This document shows, one piece after another, positions 34,384 to 44,016 of a DNA stretch of 64,000 nt. Origin of the DNA: an uncultured Clostridia bacterium (GTDB lineage: Bacteria > Bacillota > Clostridia > Lachnospirales > Cellulosilyticaceae); contig CALJNR010000012.1 of the NCBI GenBank assembly GCA_937981575.1, positions 1 to 64,000 of the forward strand. Reading direction: 5' to 3'. Numbering within the stretch: the first letter of the stretch is position 1; each line of letters begins with the position of its first letter. A program made the position numbers and the translations under genes. The notes below the pieces were generated by a model, which did no database searches, was not told the origin of the DNA, and saw only the letters and a list, made by a program, of their open reading frames with translations.

Positions 34384-37008
34384 TTATCTGTTTTTAATTG
34401 CTGCTTGAGCTGCTGCTAAACGTGCAATTGGTACACGGAATGGTGAGCAAGATACATAATTTAATCCTACTTTATGGCAGAATTCAATTGATGAAGGATC
34501 TCCACCATGTTCACCACAAATACCTAATTTGATATTTGGACGAGTTTTTCTTCCTTTTTCAGCTGCAATTTGTACAAGCTGACCAACACCAGTTTGGTCA
34601 AGTCTTGCAAATGGATCTACTTCATAAATTTCTTTAGTGTAGTAATCTTCTAAGAATTTACCAGCATCATCACGAGAGAATCCGAATGTCATTTGTGTAA
34701 GGTCATTTGTTCCGAACGAGAAGAATTCTGCATCTTCTGCAATAGCATCTGCTGTAAGTGCTGCACGAGGTATTTCAATCATTGTACCTACATGGTACTC
34801 GAGCTCAATACCAGCAGCTTTGATTGCTTCATCAGCAGTTTTCACAACGATATCTTTTACAAATTGAAGTTCTTTCTTTTCTCCAACAAGTGGAATCATG
34901 ATTTCTGGAATAATGTTAAATCCTTTTTCTTTTTTCACTTGGATAGCTGCTTCGATGATTGCACGTGCTTGCATTTCAGCAATTTCTGGATAAGAAACTG
35001 CAAGACGGCATCCACGATGACCCATCATTGGGTTGAATTCATGTAGAGATTCAACAGTGGCTTTTAATTCTTCAAATGAAATACCCATTGCTTTTGCAAG
35101 TTCTGCGATATCTTCATCACTATGTGGTAAGAATTCATGAAGTGGTGGGTCAAGAAGACGAATAGTTACAGGTCTTGATTCCATAGCTTCGTAAATACCT
35201 GCAAAGTCAGCTTTTTGGAATGGAAGAAGTTCTGCAAGTGCTGCTCTTCTTTCTGCTTCTTCTTTAGCAACAATCATTTTACGTACTTTCATAATACGAT
35301 CTTCTTCAAAGAACATATGCTCTGTACGGCAAAGACCAATACCTTCTGCTCCGAATCTAACAGCATTCGCTGCATCTTTTGGAGTATCTGCATTTGTACG
35401 AACTTTTAATGTACGCACTTTATCAGCCCATACCATTAATGTTTCGAAGTCACCAGTGATTTCTGGTTCAATAGTTGCAACATCTTCTCCATAGATATTC
35501 CCTGTAGAACCATCTAATGAAATGTAGTCACCTTCTTTGTATACATTTCCAGCAAGTTCAAATGTTTTTGCTTCTTCATTGATTTTAACTTCTCCACAAC
35601 CAGATACGCAGCATGTTCCCATACCACGAGCAACTACAGCTGCATGTGATGTCATACCACCACGTACTGTTAAAATCCCTTTAGCAGCTGCCATACCTTC
35701 AATATCTTCTGGAGATGTTTCAAGACGTACTAAGATAACTCTTTCACCTGCTGCTGCTGCATTTTTAGCATCTTCAGCTGTGAAATATACTTTACCAGCT
35801 GCTGCTCCTGGTGATGCTGGAAGCGCGCTTCCGATCACTTTAGCTGCCTTAAGCGCTTTTGGATCAAACATTGGGTGAAGTAATTGGTCAAGTTGTTTTG
35901 GATCTACACGAAGAACTGCTTCTTCTTCTGTAATTTTGCCTTCTGCAACTAAATCAACTGCTATTTTAAGAGCTGCTGCTGCAGTTCTCTTACCATTACG
36001 AGTTTGTAAGAAGTATAATTTCTTATCTTCTACAGTAAATTCCATATCTTGCATATCACGGTAATGGTTTTCAAGTTTAGTATAAATACGTTCAAATTCA
36101 GCGTAAACTTCTGGCATATCTTCAGCAAGCTGAGAGATTGGGTTTGGCGTACGAATACCTGCAACAACGTCTTCACCTTGTGCATTAATTAAGTATTCTC
36201 CATAAATTTTATTTTCACCAGTAGATGGGTTTCTTGTAAAGGCAACACCTGTACCTGATGTATCTCCCATGTTACCAAATACCATCATTTGTACGTTTAC
36301 AGCAGTACCCCAGCTTGCTGGATAGTCATGCATTCTTCTATAAACGATCGCACGTGGATTCATCCAAGAACGGAAAACAGCTTTGATTGATTCCATAAGC
36401 TGAAGTTCTGGATCTTGTGGGAAGTCTTCCCCTTTTTCTTGTTTGTAAAGAGCTTTATATCTAACGATCATTTCTTTTAAATCTTCAGCAGTAAGTTCTG
36501 TATCTAATTTAACGCCTTTTTCTTCTTTAAGTTCGTCTATGATTTTTTCAAAACGAGGTTTTGGAATTTCCATAACTACGTCAGAGAACATTTGAATAAA
36601 ACGACGGTAAGAATCATATGCAAATCTTTCGTTGTCTGTCTTCTTTGCAAGACCTTCTACTGCAGCATCAGTAAGACCTAAGTTTAATACTGTATCCATC
36701 ATCCCTGGCATAGATACTCTTGCCCCTGAACGAACTGATACAAGTAATGGATTTTCGCTGTCACCAAATTTTTTGCCTGAAATAGCCTCTAACTCAGTAA
36801 GGCTTGCTTTAATTTGGTCTTCCATATCTTTAGAAAGTTTTTTACCATTGTCATAGTACCCTGTACACGCTTCAGTTGTTACTATGAATCCTTGAGGAAT
36901 TGGTAAACCTAATTGTGTCATGTCTGCAAGGTTAGCACCTTTTCCACCAAGCAGATTTTTGTTTTTTGGATCTCCTTCTTTAAACATATAAACCCATTTT
37001 TGGCTCAT
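34384..37008 (-). CDS. ppdK: Pyruvate, phosphate dikinase
   Basis: An 874-aa enzyme interconverting pyruvate, ATP and phosphate with PEP, AMP and pyrophosphate. The ATP-grasp nucleotide domain begins KNLLGGKGANLADM. The phosphohistidine domain has H455 in GGMTSHAAVVARG. The C-terminal PEP/pyruvate TIM barrel ends with the GICGEHGGDP cysteine motif. Many anaerobes use it in glycolysis or gluconeogenesis instead of, or beside, pyruvate kinase. The codon use is that of a highly expressed gene. It has its own promoter and terminator. Confidence 0.97.
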   Translation of the reverse strand: MSQKWVYMFKEGDPKNKNLLGGKGANLADMTQLGLPIPQGFIVTTEACTGYYDNGKKLSKDMEDQIKASLTELEAISGKKFGDSENPLLVSVRSGARVSMPGMMDTVLNLGLTDAAVEGLAKKTDNERFAYDSYRRFIQMFSDVVMEIPKPRFEKIIDELKEEKGVKLDTELTAEDLKEMIVRYKALYKQEKGEDFPQDPELQLMESIKAVFRSWMNPRAIVYRRMHDYPASWGTAVNVQMMVFGNMGDTSGTGVAFTRNPSTGENKIYGEYLINAQGEDVVAGIRTPNPISQLAEDMPEVYAEFERIYTKLENHYRDMQDMEFTVEDKKLYFLQTRNGKRTAAAALKIAVDLVAEGKITEEEAVLRVDPKQLDQLLHPMFDPKALKAAKVIGSALPASPGAAAGKVYFTAEDAKNAAAAGERVILVRLETSPEDIEGMAAAKGILTVRGGMTSHAAVVARGMGTCCVSGCGEVKINEEAKTFELAGNVYKEGDYISLDGSTGNIYGEDVATIEPEITGDFETLMVWADKVRTLKVRTNADTPKDAANAVRFGAEGIGLCRTEHMFFEEDRIMKVRKMIVAKEEAERRAALAELLPFQKADFAGIYEAMESRPVTIRLLDPPLHEFLPHSDEDIAELAKAMGISFEELKATVESLHEFNPMMGHRGCRLAVSYPEIAEMQARAIIEAAIQVKKEKGFNIIPEIMIPLVGEKKELQFVKDIVVKTADEAIKAAGIELEYHVGTMIEIPRAALTADAIAEDAEFFSFGTNDLTQMTFGFSRDDAGKFLEDYYTKEIYEVDPFARLDQTGVGQLVQIAAEKGRKTRPNIKLGICGEHGGDPSSIEFCHKVGLNYVSCSPFRVPIARLAAAQAAIKNR

Positions 37009-37078
37009 GTTTTTCCCTCCTGTTTTTTCTTCATTGCTTGAAATAGTGTTTAATCCTTAGTGATGTTTGGCGACGAAT

Positions 37079-37126
37079 ACTAAGTACACTTAGTTACTAT
37101 TTCCATTTCTCATACATTATACCACA
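37079..37126 (-). promoter_or_regulatory. Candidate ppdK promoter with palindromic operator
   Basis: An extended -10 element TGGTATAAT is on the minus strand (TATAAT at 37116-37121). The -35 is weak. A palindrome CTAAGTACACTTAG lies at 37080-37093, inside the expected 5' leader, about 70 bases before the ATG, and could be a repressor site. Confidence 0.4.
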
Positions 37127-37197
37127 AAATTTGAGATTGAATAGACTGTTTTATCATTTTTAAGTGGTATTACATATTTTTTTGATATATTTACCAA

Positions 37198-38583
37198 CTA
37201 AAACTCCATTTTGCTTTGAATATATGCTACTAAATGCTCAATAGCCACACGTTCCTGAACCATTGTGTCTCTGTCACGAACGGTTACTTTTTTATCATCT
37301 TTTGTATCAAAATCAACGGTTATGCAAAGCGGTGTCCCTATTTCATCTTGACGTCTGTAGCGTTTTCCTATAGAACCGCTTTCATCGTATTCAGCATTGA
37401 AATGTTTTGAAAGCATATGGTAAATCTCCGTTGCTTCCTCAGACAGTTTTTTAGATAATGGGAAAACAGCTGCTTTAACAGGTGCCAGTGCTGGATGAAA
37501 TCTGAAAATGGTTCTTGTATCTCCATCTTCTAACGTTTCTTCATCATAAGCCTCACATAAAAAGGCTAAAGTTACTCGGTCTGCACCTAAAGAAGGTTCA
37601 ATACAATATGGAATATATTTTTCATTTGTTGTTGGATCAAAGTAGCTCATATCTTCCCCAGAGTGTTCCTGGTGCTGCTTCAGGTCAAAATCTGTACGGT
37701 CTGCAATTCCCCAAAGTTCACCCCATCCAAATGGAAATAAGAATTCAATATCTGAAGTTGCATTACTGTAATGAGAAAGTTCCTCTGCAGAGTGATCTCT
37801 AATTCTCATATGATCTTCCTGCATGCCCAGGTTTAATAACCAGTTTTTGCAGTAATCCTTCCAATAGCTGAACCATTCCAAATCTGTTCCTGGACTGCAG
37901 AAAAATTCAAGTTCCATTTGTTCAAACTCTCTTATTCTAAAAATAAAGTTTCCTGGAGTGATTTCGTTTCTAAAGGACTTTCCGATCTGCCCGATTCCAA
38001 AAGGCACTTTTTTTCGGCTTGTACGCTGAACATTTTTGAAGTTTACAAAGATTCCCTGTGCAGTCTCAGGACGCAGATAAACACCATTTTTAGAGTCTTC
38101 TGTTACCCCTTGAAATGTTTTGAACATCAGGTTAAATTGTCTGATATCTGTATAATTGTGCTTACCGCAGGTTGGACACGGAATTTGATTTTCCCCAATG
38201 AATTTTTGCATTTCTTCATTGCTCCAGCCATCAATAACCTGTGGTGTTCCCTTCTCAGCTAAGAAATCTTCAATAATTTTATCTGCTCTAAAGCGTTCTT
38301 TACATTCTTTACAGTCCATAAGCGGATCATTGAATCCCCCAACATGTCCTGAAGCCACCCATACTTTAGGATTCATAAGTATGGCACAGTCAACGCCTAC
38401 ATTATATGGGCTTTCTTGAATGAATTTTTTCCACCAGGCTTTTTTGACATTATTTTTAAACTCAACTCCTAGTGGGCCGTAGTCCCAAGAATTTGCAAGA
38501 CCCCCGTATATCTCAGATCCTGGATATACAAATCCTCGTGACTTCGCAACTGCTACAATCTGCTGCATGCTCTTTTCTTGCAT
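37198..38583 (-). CDS. glyS: Glycine-tRNA ligase (dimeric type)
   Basis: A 461-aa class II synthetase of the alpha-2 type (eukaryote/Gram-positive style). Motif 2 is in the [20 protein letters not shown] region, motif 3 has [14 protein letters not shown], and the C-terminal anticodon domain follows. Zinc ligands may be CPTCGKH and DCKECKERF. It charges tRNA-Gly and is controlled by the T-box leader just upstream. Confidence 0.96.
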   Translation of the reverse strand: MQEKSMQQIVAVAKSRGFVYPGSEIYGGLANSWDYGPLGVEFKNNVKKAWWKKFIQESPYNVGVDCAILMNPKVWVASGHVGGFNDPLMDCKECKERFRADKIIEDFLAEKGTPQVIDGWSNEEMQKFIGENQIPCPTCGKHNYTDIRQFNLMFKTFQGVTEDSKNGVYLRPETAQGIFVNFKNVQRTSRKKVPFGIGQIGKSFRNEITPGNFIFRIREFEQMELEFFCSPGTDLEWFSYWKDYCKNWLLNLGMQEDHMRIRDHSAEELSHYSNATSDIEFLFPFGWGELWGIADRTDFDLKQHQEHSGEDMSYFDPTTNEKYIPYCIEPSLGADRVTLAFLCEAYDEETLEDGDTRTIFRFHPALAPVKAAVFPLSKKLSEEATEIYHMLSKHFNAEYDESGSIGKRYRRQDEIGTPLCITVDFDTKDDKKVTVRDRDTMVQERVAIEHLVAYIQSKMEF

Positions 38584-38683
38584 CGGTCTTCCTCCTTAAT
38601 ATGATAAGTAATAAAGTGTGCATATACGCTGCACGTGATGAAATAAAAAAGTATGTGAAATCTATAAACACTTTTTATTTCAA

Positions 38684-38892
38684 AATAAAAAAACCTTCCA
38701 TCCCTGGTAAGGGACGAAAGGTATCTTCCGCGGTTCCACCCTTATTGAATGCCCTAAAGCACTCCTCTTTCTAAGGTATTTACTCCAAAGTGCCTTTCAT
38801 AAACAATCAGTAATTGGCTCACACTCACCCAATCTCGCTTAAACCTCTTAGTTTATTACTCCTCTTTTTCATCGTAAAATGTATTTATCTAC
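38684..38892 (-). promoter_or_regulatory. Glycine T-box leader of glyS
   Basis: The T-box sequence AAGGGTGGAACCGCGG lies at 38728-38743 (minus strand). It is followed by a terminator hairpin with arms CCTTTCGTCCC and GGGATGGAAGG and a U-run (38684-38722). The stem I region upstream contains AAAGGCACT with GGC at 38792-38794, a fitting glycine specifier. Uncharged tRNA-Gly would pair with it and block the terminator so that glyS is read. Confidence 0.9.
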
Positions 38893-38898
38893 GCATAT

Positions 38899-38927
38899 AA
38901 TTTAACAAAAACCTATACTGCTGTCAA
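38899..38927 (-). promoter_or_regulatory. Promoter of the glyS T-box transcript
   Basis: TTGACA (38922-38927) and TAAATT (38899-38904) on the minus strand, exactly 17 bases apart, just after the anti-sigma factor gene. Confidence 0.65.
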
Positions 38928-38949
38928 GTATTGTATTTATCTTATTCGA

Positions 38950-39702
38950 TTATTTTATAATTATTTTTAAATTTTCTCCTTCTGCCTCTTTTTTCTCTAT
39001 TTTTACTGCATTAGTTATTTCCATTAATCGAGTATATAATTCATCTCTATTTGGAAATTCATAAAGCATAATACTCTCAGGATTAAGTTCATCCGGAAGG
39101 TATTCTGCCTTTATTTCATTATTAATAACATAGGCTCTCAGCACCTCAAGCAACTTAAATTTATCAGGTGCTGTAATTTCCCACTCTTCTATTAACGCTT
39201 CGTTTACCATTCTGGACTCTGATTTTGCAAAAGGCACTGCCTCTACTGCATTTTCTGCCTCTTTCTTCACAGCTTCCGAAGCCATTATGCCCTGATCTCT
39301 AAAAAGTGTACTTTCTTCACTTGGAGCTTCCAGCATCATTTCAGCTTTAGCCGTATCCGAAGCTGTCTTAGGCATCATTAAAGGGTTTTCAAAAAAGAAT
39401 ATAACAATAAGTAAAATAGCTGCTGTACTGGTAACATAAGTCATCCATGGCCTAAACCATACCATTTTTTGTGGCATGTTCTGTTCTTCTTGAATACGCC
39501 TCATAATTTCCTCATGCAGTGATGTCGGAACAGGCATATCCTTTAATCCATTTACCTGGTGTACAATAGCTTCTAAAATTTCCAGTTCTTCCTGGCAAGA
39601 TGAACAACCTGCTAGATGCTGCTCAACTTCTTGACGTTCTTCTTGTGTTAACATATTATCTAGATAGGCTGATAGCTGATTTATACATTCATGGCATTTC
39701 AT
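38950..39702 (-). CDS. Membrane-bound anti-sigma factor (zinc-finger type)
   Basis: A 250-aa protein with an N-terminal zinc-binding anti-sigma domain (H29-x3-C33-x2-C36, CHEC before it). One membrane segment lies at about 86-106, and there is an extracytoplasmic domain of about 140 residues. It would hold the ECF sigma factor encoded just upstream until an envelope signal arrives. The two genes overlap by 4 bases (ATGA). I do not recognise the external domain, so the signal is unknown. Confidence 0.82.
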   Translation of the reverse strand: MKCHECINQLSAYLDNMLTQEERQEVEQHLAGCSSCQEELEILEAIVHQVNGLKDMPVPTSLHEEIMRRIQEEQNMPQKMVWFRPWMTYVTSTAAILLIVIFFFENPLMMPKTASDTAKAEMMLEAPSEESTLFRDQGIMASEAVKKEAENAVEAVPFAKSESRMVNEALIEEWEITAPDKFKLLEVLRAYVINNEIKAEYLPDELNPESIMLYEFPNRDELYTRLMEITNAVKIEKKEAEGENLKIIIK

Positions 39703-40322
39703 TGTTCACCCTCCTTGCTACTTTTTTTGACGAAAAAAGATTTATAAGGTTCCTTATTTTGCTGAAGAATTTTTTTAAATGCCAAACGAGCTCTGGCTAT
39801 CCTTGATTTGACGGTTCCAAGTGAAATATTTAAAATATCAGCAATTTCATCATAAGCATACTCCCTAATATCTCTAAGTACAATCATTGTCCGGTGTTCT
39901 TCCTTCAATTCTTCGAGAGCCTGCTTCAAAATCTCTTGCATGGCTTTATTTTCAATAATTTTTTCAGTATTTTGATTCTCTGAGGGTTTATCAATTATCC
40001 ATTCCTGGTTATCATCTTCATTGTTTTGGTAAATTGAGATCTCCTGTTTCTTTTTGATTTTACGCAGTCTATCTAAACATTCATTGGTTGCAATTCTGTA
40101 AATCCATGTACTAAGTTTAGATTCTCCTTTAAAATGCCGAAGCTGCTTCCATATTTTCACAAACACTTCCTGCGTTGCATCATAGGCTTCCTGTTCATTT
40201 GCAAGCATTCTTAAACAAATATTATAGATCGTTTTTTCATACACAGTCACAAGTTGTTCAAAGGCATTGGCCTCTCCACGTTTTGCACCTTCCAACCATT
40301 GTTCTTCTTCATTTTGATGCAT
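39699..40322 (-). CDS. ECF-type RNA polymerase sigma factor
   Basis: A 207-aa sigma-70 family protein with only regions 2 and 4. Region 2 has YDATQEVFVKIWKQLRHFKG and STWIYRIATNECLDRLRK. Region 4 has YDEIADILNISLGTVKSRIA. A charged linker joins them. The length and style resemble SigW/RpoE-like factors. The partner anti-sigma factor follows at once, so stress-type regulation of unknown targets is inferred. Confidence 0.9.
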   Translation of the reverse strand: MHQNEEEQWLEGAKRGEANAFEQLVTVYEKTIYNICLRMLANEQEAYDATQEVFVKIWKQLRHFKGESKLSTWIYRIATNECLDRLRKIKKKQEISIYQNNEDDNQEWIIDKPSENQNTEKIIENKAMQEILKQALEELKEEHRTMIVLRDIREYAYDEIADILNISLGTVKSRIARARLAFKKILQQNKEPYKSFFVKKSSKEGEQ

Positions 40323-40455
40323 TTTTTAATCCCCTCCCTCTTCACCTTATGTATTAAATGATCATACGCTTTTTATAGTTTAAATCATTCTATAAGCAGA
40401 TACAATCTTTATTCACCTTTGCAAACTGCCTACTGATTAAAATAAAAAGTATGTA

Positions 40456-40484
40456 TTGATATTTTTCAGTAACTGTGCTAAGAT
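40456..40484 (+). promoter_or_regulatory. Promoter of tRNA-Leu
   Basis: TTGATA (40456-40461) and TAAGAT (40479-40484) with a 17-base spacer, about 20 bases before the tRNA. Confidence 0.65.
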
Positions 40485-40503
40485 ATATCTTGTTCTATTC
40501 CTT

Positions 40504-40584
40504 GCCGCTGTGGCGGAATGGCAGACGCACCTGACTCAAAATCAGGCGTAGCAATACGTGCCGGTTCGAGTCCGGCCAGCGGTA
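40504..40584 (+). tRNA. tRNA-Leu(CAA)
   Basis: Complete cloverleaf: acceptor GCCGCTG with CAGCGGT, D stem GCG/CGC, anticodon stem CCTGA/TCAGG with loop CTCAAAA (anticodon CAA at 40537-40539), a 13-base variable arm, T stem GCCGG/CCGGC with loop TTCGAGT, discriminator A. The long variable arm fits a class II leucine tRNA reading UUG. The CCA end is not encoded. Confidence 0.95.
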
Positions 40585-40591
40585 CTCTTGG

Positions 40592-40626
40592 AGCTGTTAC
40601 TTAATCGTGACAGCTTTTTTATTTTT
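40592..40626 (+). terminator. Terminator after tRNA-Leu
   Basis: Stem AGCTGTTAC/GTGACAGCT (40592-40600 with 40607-40615, one G-U pair), followed by a run of T. Confidence 0.85.
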
Positions 40627-40694
40627 TTACTACTGCTTCTTCCCAAAACTTTATAAAGTATTATTCGTAAAATGAAGGGCATTATATACAATAA

Positions 40695-40737
40695 AAAACA
40701 AAAACCCTCAGTACCATTTTACTGAGAGTTTTTATTT
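40695..40737. terminator. Terminator after the Nudix gene
   Basis: Stem AAAACCCTCAGTA (40701-40713) with TACTGAGAGTTTT (40720-40732), one mismatch, overlapping the stop of the minus-strand Nudix gene. On that strand it ends in a long U-run. Confidence 0.75.
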
Positions 40738-41199
40738 AAGCCTAATATTTTTTTCATCAGGCTCTCTGCCTGTTTTTATCCGCCTAAGTTCATTATATAA
40801 ATCATAGGCCTTTTTTAAGATATGTTTTTCATCATTAAATTTCAATAGATGGTAGGCTTCATAGTACTTATAATACCCTGCATCAATGAAATACTCTTCT
40901 CTTTGAGGCTTACAATAAAAACTGTCTGCTGTCATTAAATACCAATGTACGGTCTTATTAATAATATCTTCGCGCCCTTTAAAAGTATATTGGCTTGAAT
41001 CGATATATTTTACAATGCGGGCTTCTACACCTGTTTCTTCTTTTACTTCTCTAAGGGCTGTCATCTGATGGTTCTCGCCTATTTCAACTGTTCCCTTCGG
41101 GAGGACCCATCCCACATATTTTTGTTTATAATCTTTATATAAAAGAAGCATTTTCCCCTTGCAGATTACTACGCCTCCGCAACTTACAGTTTTTATCAT
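40732..41199 (-). CDS. Nudix hydrolase
   Basis: A 155-aa protein with a complete Nudix box (GTVEIGENHQMTALREVKEE then TGVEA), the metal site that hydrolyses nucleoside diphosphates linked to other groups. The start VSCGGVVICKGKMLLLYKDY suggests a diadenosine- or MutT-like member. The substrate cannot be told from sequence. It lies 47 bases after the PBP gene and may be in the same operon. Confidence 0.88.
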   Translation of the reverse strand: MIKTVSCGGVVICKGKMLLLYKDYKQKYVGWVLPKGTVEIGENHQMTALREVKEETGVEARIVKYIDSSQYTFKGREDIINKTVHWYLMTADSFYCKPQREEYFIDAGYYKYYEAYHLLKFNDEKHILKKAYDLYNELRRIKTGREPDEKNIRLK

Positions 41200-41246
41200 C
41201 TGAATTCCCTCTTTATCTCACTATTTCATATTAAAACATTCGTTGT

Positions 41247-42644
41247 TTATTCCATGTTTTTATAGACATCAAGAATTTTTTGTGTTACAGCTAAAGCCTC
41301 GGCCCCTTTTCCACCATTCTCAACAATAACAGCAAAAGCGATCTGATTTTTATCATCCTCTTTTTGTTTTGCAAATCCTGCGAACCAAGAATGATCTTTA
41401 TCTGTCTCATTTTGGGCTGTACCTGTTTTTCCCCCGATGATCAAGCTCTTATTTTTTATTTTAGCGCCAGTTCCTTGTTGAACTACATCTATCATCATAT
41501 CCTGCAGCCTTTTAGCAGAGACTTCACTCATCGCAGCCTTTTGATACTGCGGGAGGTATTTTACTTTAACATATCCTTTTTTATTCATAGAATAATCCAG
41601 TACATAAGGCTTCATCATAACCCCATCATTGGCAATAGCTGAAATAATCATAGCCATGTGAAGTGGTGAAACAAGGGTTTTCCCTTGCCCAATATAAGTT
41701 GCAGCTCTTTCGAAATTTGAGTCTGCTTCTGTAAGCTGAAACTTGCTTTTTGCATAGCTCATATCAAAAGGCAAAGTATCATTGAACCCTGCCTGTTCAG
41801 CAGCATTTCTTAAATCTTTTGAAGATATCTTTTCACTTAACTTAATGAAATAAGCGTTACAAGACTTATAAAAAGCTTCCTTAAGACCAACTACCCCATG
41901 TGCAGTTTTATTATAACACTGAATAGTATAATCAGCACCTGTTATTTTTCCCTGACAGTCATATGTCAAATCCATGCCACCAGCTTTATCTTGAGTCATA
42001 TAAGCCAGCGCTGTAATAATCTTAAAAGTCGAGCCAGGCGGATAAAGCCCGTGGGTTACACGATTTACCAAGGGAGAATTTTTTGTGTCTTTAGTTAAGG
42101 TTTCCCAATCTTGATTAATATTATTAGGGTCAAACCCTGGGCTTCCATACATAGCTCTAATTTTACCAGTAGCCGGCTCAATGACAATTACACCGCCCTT
42201 TTTACCCTTCATTGCCTTGGCAATAGCACTTTGATAACGATCATCTAAAGTCAGCACAACATCTCTTCCTTGAAATTTTTCATTTAAAAACGCATTTCTA
42301 AATAGAGAGGGTATATTATAATCTGGGTATAAAAGTTCTGTATTTGCCAGCGCTTCAACCCCTGTTTTTCCCCTCTGCGAATATCCAATCACATGTGCGT
42401 ATAAGCTTCCCTTAGGATACTTCCTTGTATCATTAACTGTTGTAGCTAAAACCTTCATATTCGTATCATAAATATCGCCTCTTATGACTTCCTGCTCAAG
42501 ATTATTCAGCCTTGTATTCTGCGGATGAACCGATATTTGTTTTTGCTTAACAGCTGTAAAATAAACCATGTAAAAAACTAGTATAGTAAACAAACTAATA
42601 TAGATGGTTGAAATAATGTAAATAAATTTTTTCTTTTTATCCAC
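41247..42644 (-). CDS. Class B penicillin-binding protein without PASTA domain
   Basis: A 465-aa transpeptidase with one N-terminal anchor (about 8-30), a short dimerisation domain, and the active-site motifs STFK at 205-208, SCN at 261-263 and KTG at 406-408. It is much shorter than the two PBPs of the division cluster. Its partner is the SEDS protein encoded just upstream, with a 1-base gap. SEDS-PBP pairs polymerise and cross-link glycan together. This one might serve elongation or sporulation. Confidence 0.88.
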   Translation of the reverse strand: MDKKKKFIYIISTIYISLFTILVFYMVYFTAVKQKQISVHPQNTRLNNLEQEVIRGDIYDTNMKVLATTVNDTRKYPKGSLYAHVIGYSQRGKTGVEALANTELLYPDYNIPSLFRNAFLNEKFQGRDVVLTLDDRYQSAIAKAMKGKKGGVIVIEPATGKIRAMYGSPGFDPNNINQDWETLTKDTKNSPLVNRVTHGLYPPGSTFKIITALAYMTQDKAGGMDLTYDCQGKITGADYTIQCYNKTAHGVVGLKEAFYKSCNAYFIKLSEKISSKDLRNAAEQAGFNDTLPFDMSYAKSKFQLTEADSNFERAATYIGQGKTLVSPLHMAMIISAIANDGVMMKPYVLDYSMNKKGYVKVKYLPQYQKAAMSEVSAKRLQDMMIDVVQQGTGAKIKNKSLIIGGKTGTAQNETDKDHSWFAGFAKQKEDDKNQIAFAVIVENGGKGAEALAVTQKILDVYKNME

Positions 42645-42645
42645 T

Positions 42646-44001
42646 TTAATCCCCTTCCCTTATCAGTTCATCTTTATGTTGATGTGAAAAATAAGTAATA
42701 AGTCCAATCATTCCTATACTTACAACAACGGACGAACCGCCTGCACTTAAAAAAGGTGCAGTGATTCCTGTTAACGGAATAAGTTTCAGAACCCCGCCAA
42801 TGATAATGAATATCTGAATGGCAAAAAGCGTTGCAATTCCTACCGCAACGAACATAAAAAATTCATTTTTCTGCTTTAGAGCAACCTTAATACATTGAAA
42901 AATAACCGCCAGATAGCAGAGCAAAATAATAATTCCCATGAGATTGCCAAATTCTTCACATATAGCAGCAAAAATGTAATCATTCGCCGAGAAAGGAATC
43001 TTATGCGGTATCCCTCTTGTCAATCCGCTTCCAAACCATCCCCATGTTCCTATTGCAAACAATCCTTGTACAACTTGATATCCTGTTCCTGAAATATCCT
43101 GCCAAGGATTAACGAAGGCCTGCACCCTAACTCTGACATGCCTAAACAGCATATGTCCCATAACGGAACCGAATGCTCCCGCCAGCATACCCAAGAAAGG
43201 CAGAATATAGTTTTGGGTAGCCATAAATAACATAATAAGAAAAGTGAGGTAATAAAGAAGCGCAGCTCCTAAATCCCGCTGCAGGACTAAACATCCAAGT
43301 GTAGCAGCTACAGTGCCTATTGCAAAAATAATAGTCTTCTTCTTATTGCAACTTTGCCCAAGATCATAAAAGATTGACGCTAAAAAAAGTACTAACGCAA
43401 CTTTACCGATTTCAGATGGCTGCAAACTCACCCCTGCAATCTCAATCCAGTTAATGGCTCCTAATACCCTGCCTCCAAAAGTGAATGGTAAAAGCATCAT
43501 AATGATTAATACTGATAAATAGAGGTATTTATATTTAGGTTTTATAAGTCTGGCTAAAATATTGGGGAAAACTAGCGCAGCAGCTACTCCAACAACATAG
43601 GCAGCTACCTGCTTTGTAGCCATCTTATGATTAAGGCGTTCAAGCATAATATAACCTATATCCATTAAAAAAAACATAATATTCCACATAATCAGTTCGT
43701 CGTGCCTTTTCCATATCCGAAGAAGCCAAAGGGTTATTGAAATAAGTGCGAAGACAATTATTCCGTTTACAACAATAGCCATACGAATCGGCAAATCCTC
43801 CTGTTTACCTGCAATAATAGCAACGCCCCCTAGGTGAAAAAAGGCTATACAAAGATGCAGAAATTTATTCCTTTCAATAACCCCGCCTAGAGGATAACTT
43901 ATAAAAGGATCCATAAAACTATAGGATACTAGAACAAATAAAACACCAAATCCTGCAAAAATATATCTGCTTAGTAAAATCATCAAGTTAAAATATGCCA
44001 C
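42646..44001 (-). CDS. FtsW/RodA/SpoVE-family SEDS protein
   Basis: A 451-aa polytopic protein. The first 110 residues carry extra membrane segments. The SEDS core then has GRVLGAINWIEIAGVSLQPS, QRDLGAALLYYLTF and VQAFVNPWQDISGTGYQVVQ. It is the second SEDS gene in the window. The longer N-terminus is seen in clostridial homologues often coupled with a PBP. Whether it acts as RodA or as a sporulation enzyme is open. Confidence 0.87.
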   Translation of the reverse strand: MAYFNLMILLSRYIFAGFGVLFVLVSYSFMDPFISYPLGGVIERNKFLHLCIAFFHLGGVAIIAGKQEDLPIRMAIVVNGIIVFALISITLWLLRIWKRHDELIMWNIMFFLMDIGYIMLERLNHKMATKQVAAYVVGVAAALVFPNILARLIKPKYKYLYLSVLIIMMLLPFTFGGRVLGAINWIEIAGVSLQPSEIGKVALVLFLASIFYDLGQSCNKKKTIIFAIGTVAATLGCLVLQRDLGAALLYYLTFLIMLFMATQNYILPFLGMLAGAFGSVMGHMLFRHVRVRVQAFVNPWQDISGTGYQVVQGLFAIGTWGWFGSGLTRGIPHKIPFSANDYIFAAICEEFGNLMGIIILLCYLAVIFQCIKVALKQKNEFFMFVAVGIATLFAIQIFIIIGGVLKLIPLTGITAPFLSAGGSSVVVSIGMIGLITYFSHQHKDELIREGD

Positions 44002-44016
44002 TTATTTTCACCTGCT

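Noticed and set aside
34693-35046. 117-aa plus-strand frame inside ppdK
   Set aside because: It is rich in C and F and has no ribosome site. It is a shadow of the strongly coding ppdK frame.
38684-38743. Simple terminator without regulation before glyS
   Set aside because: The T-box consensus and a GGC specifier upstream show that it is the terminator of a T-box leader.
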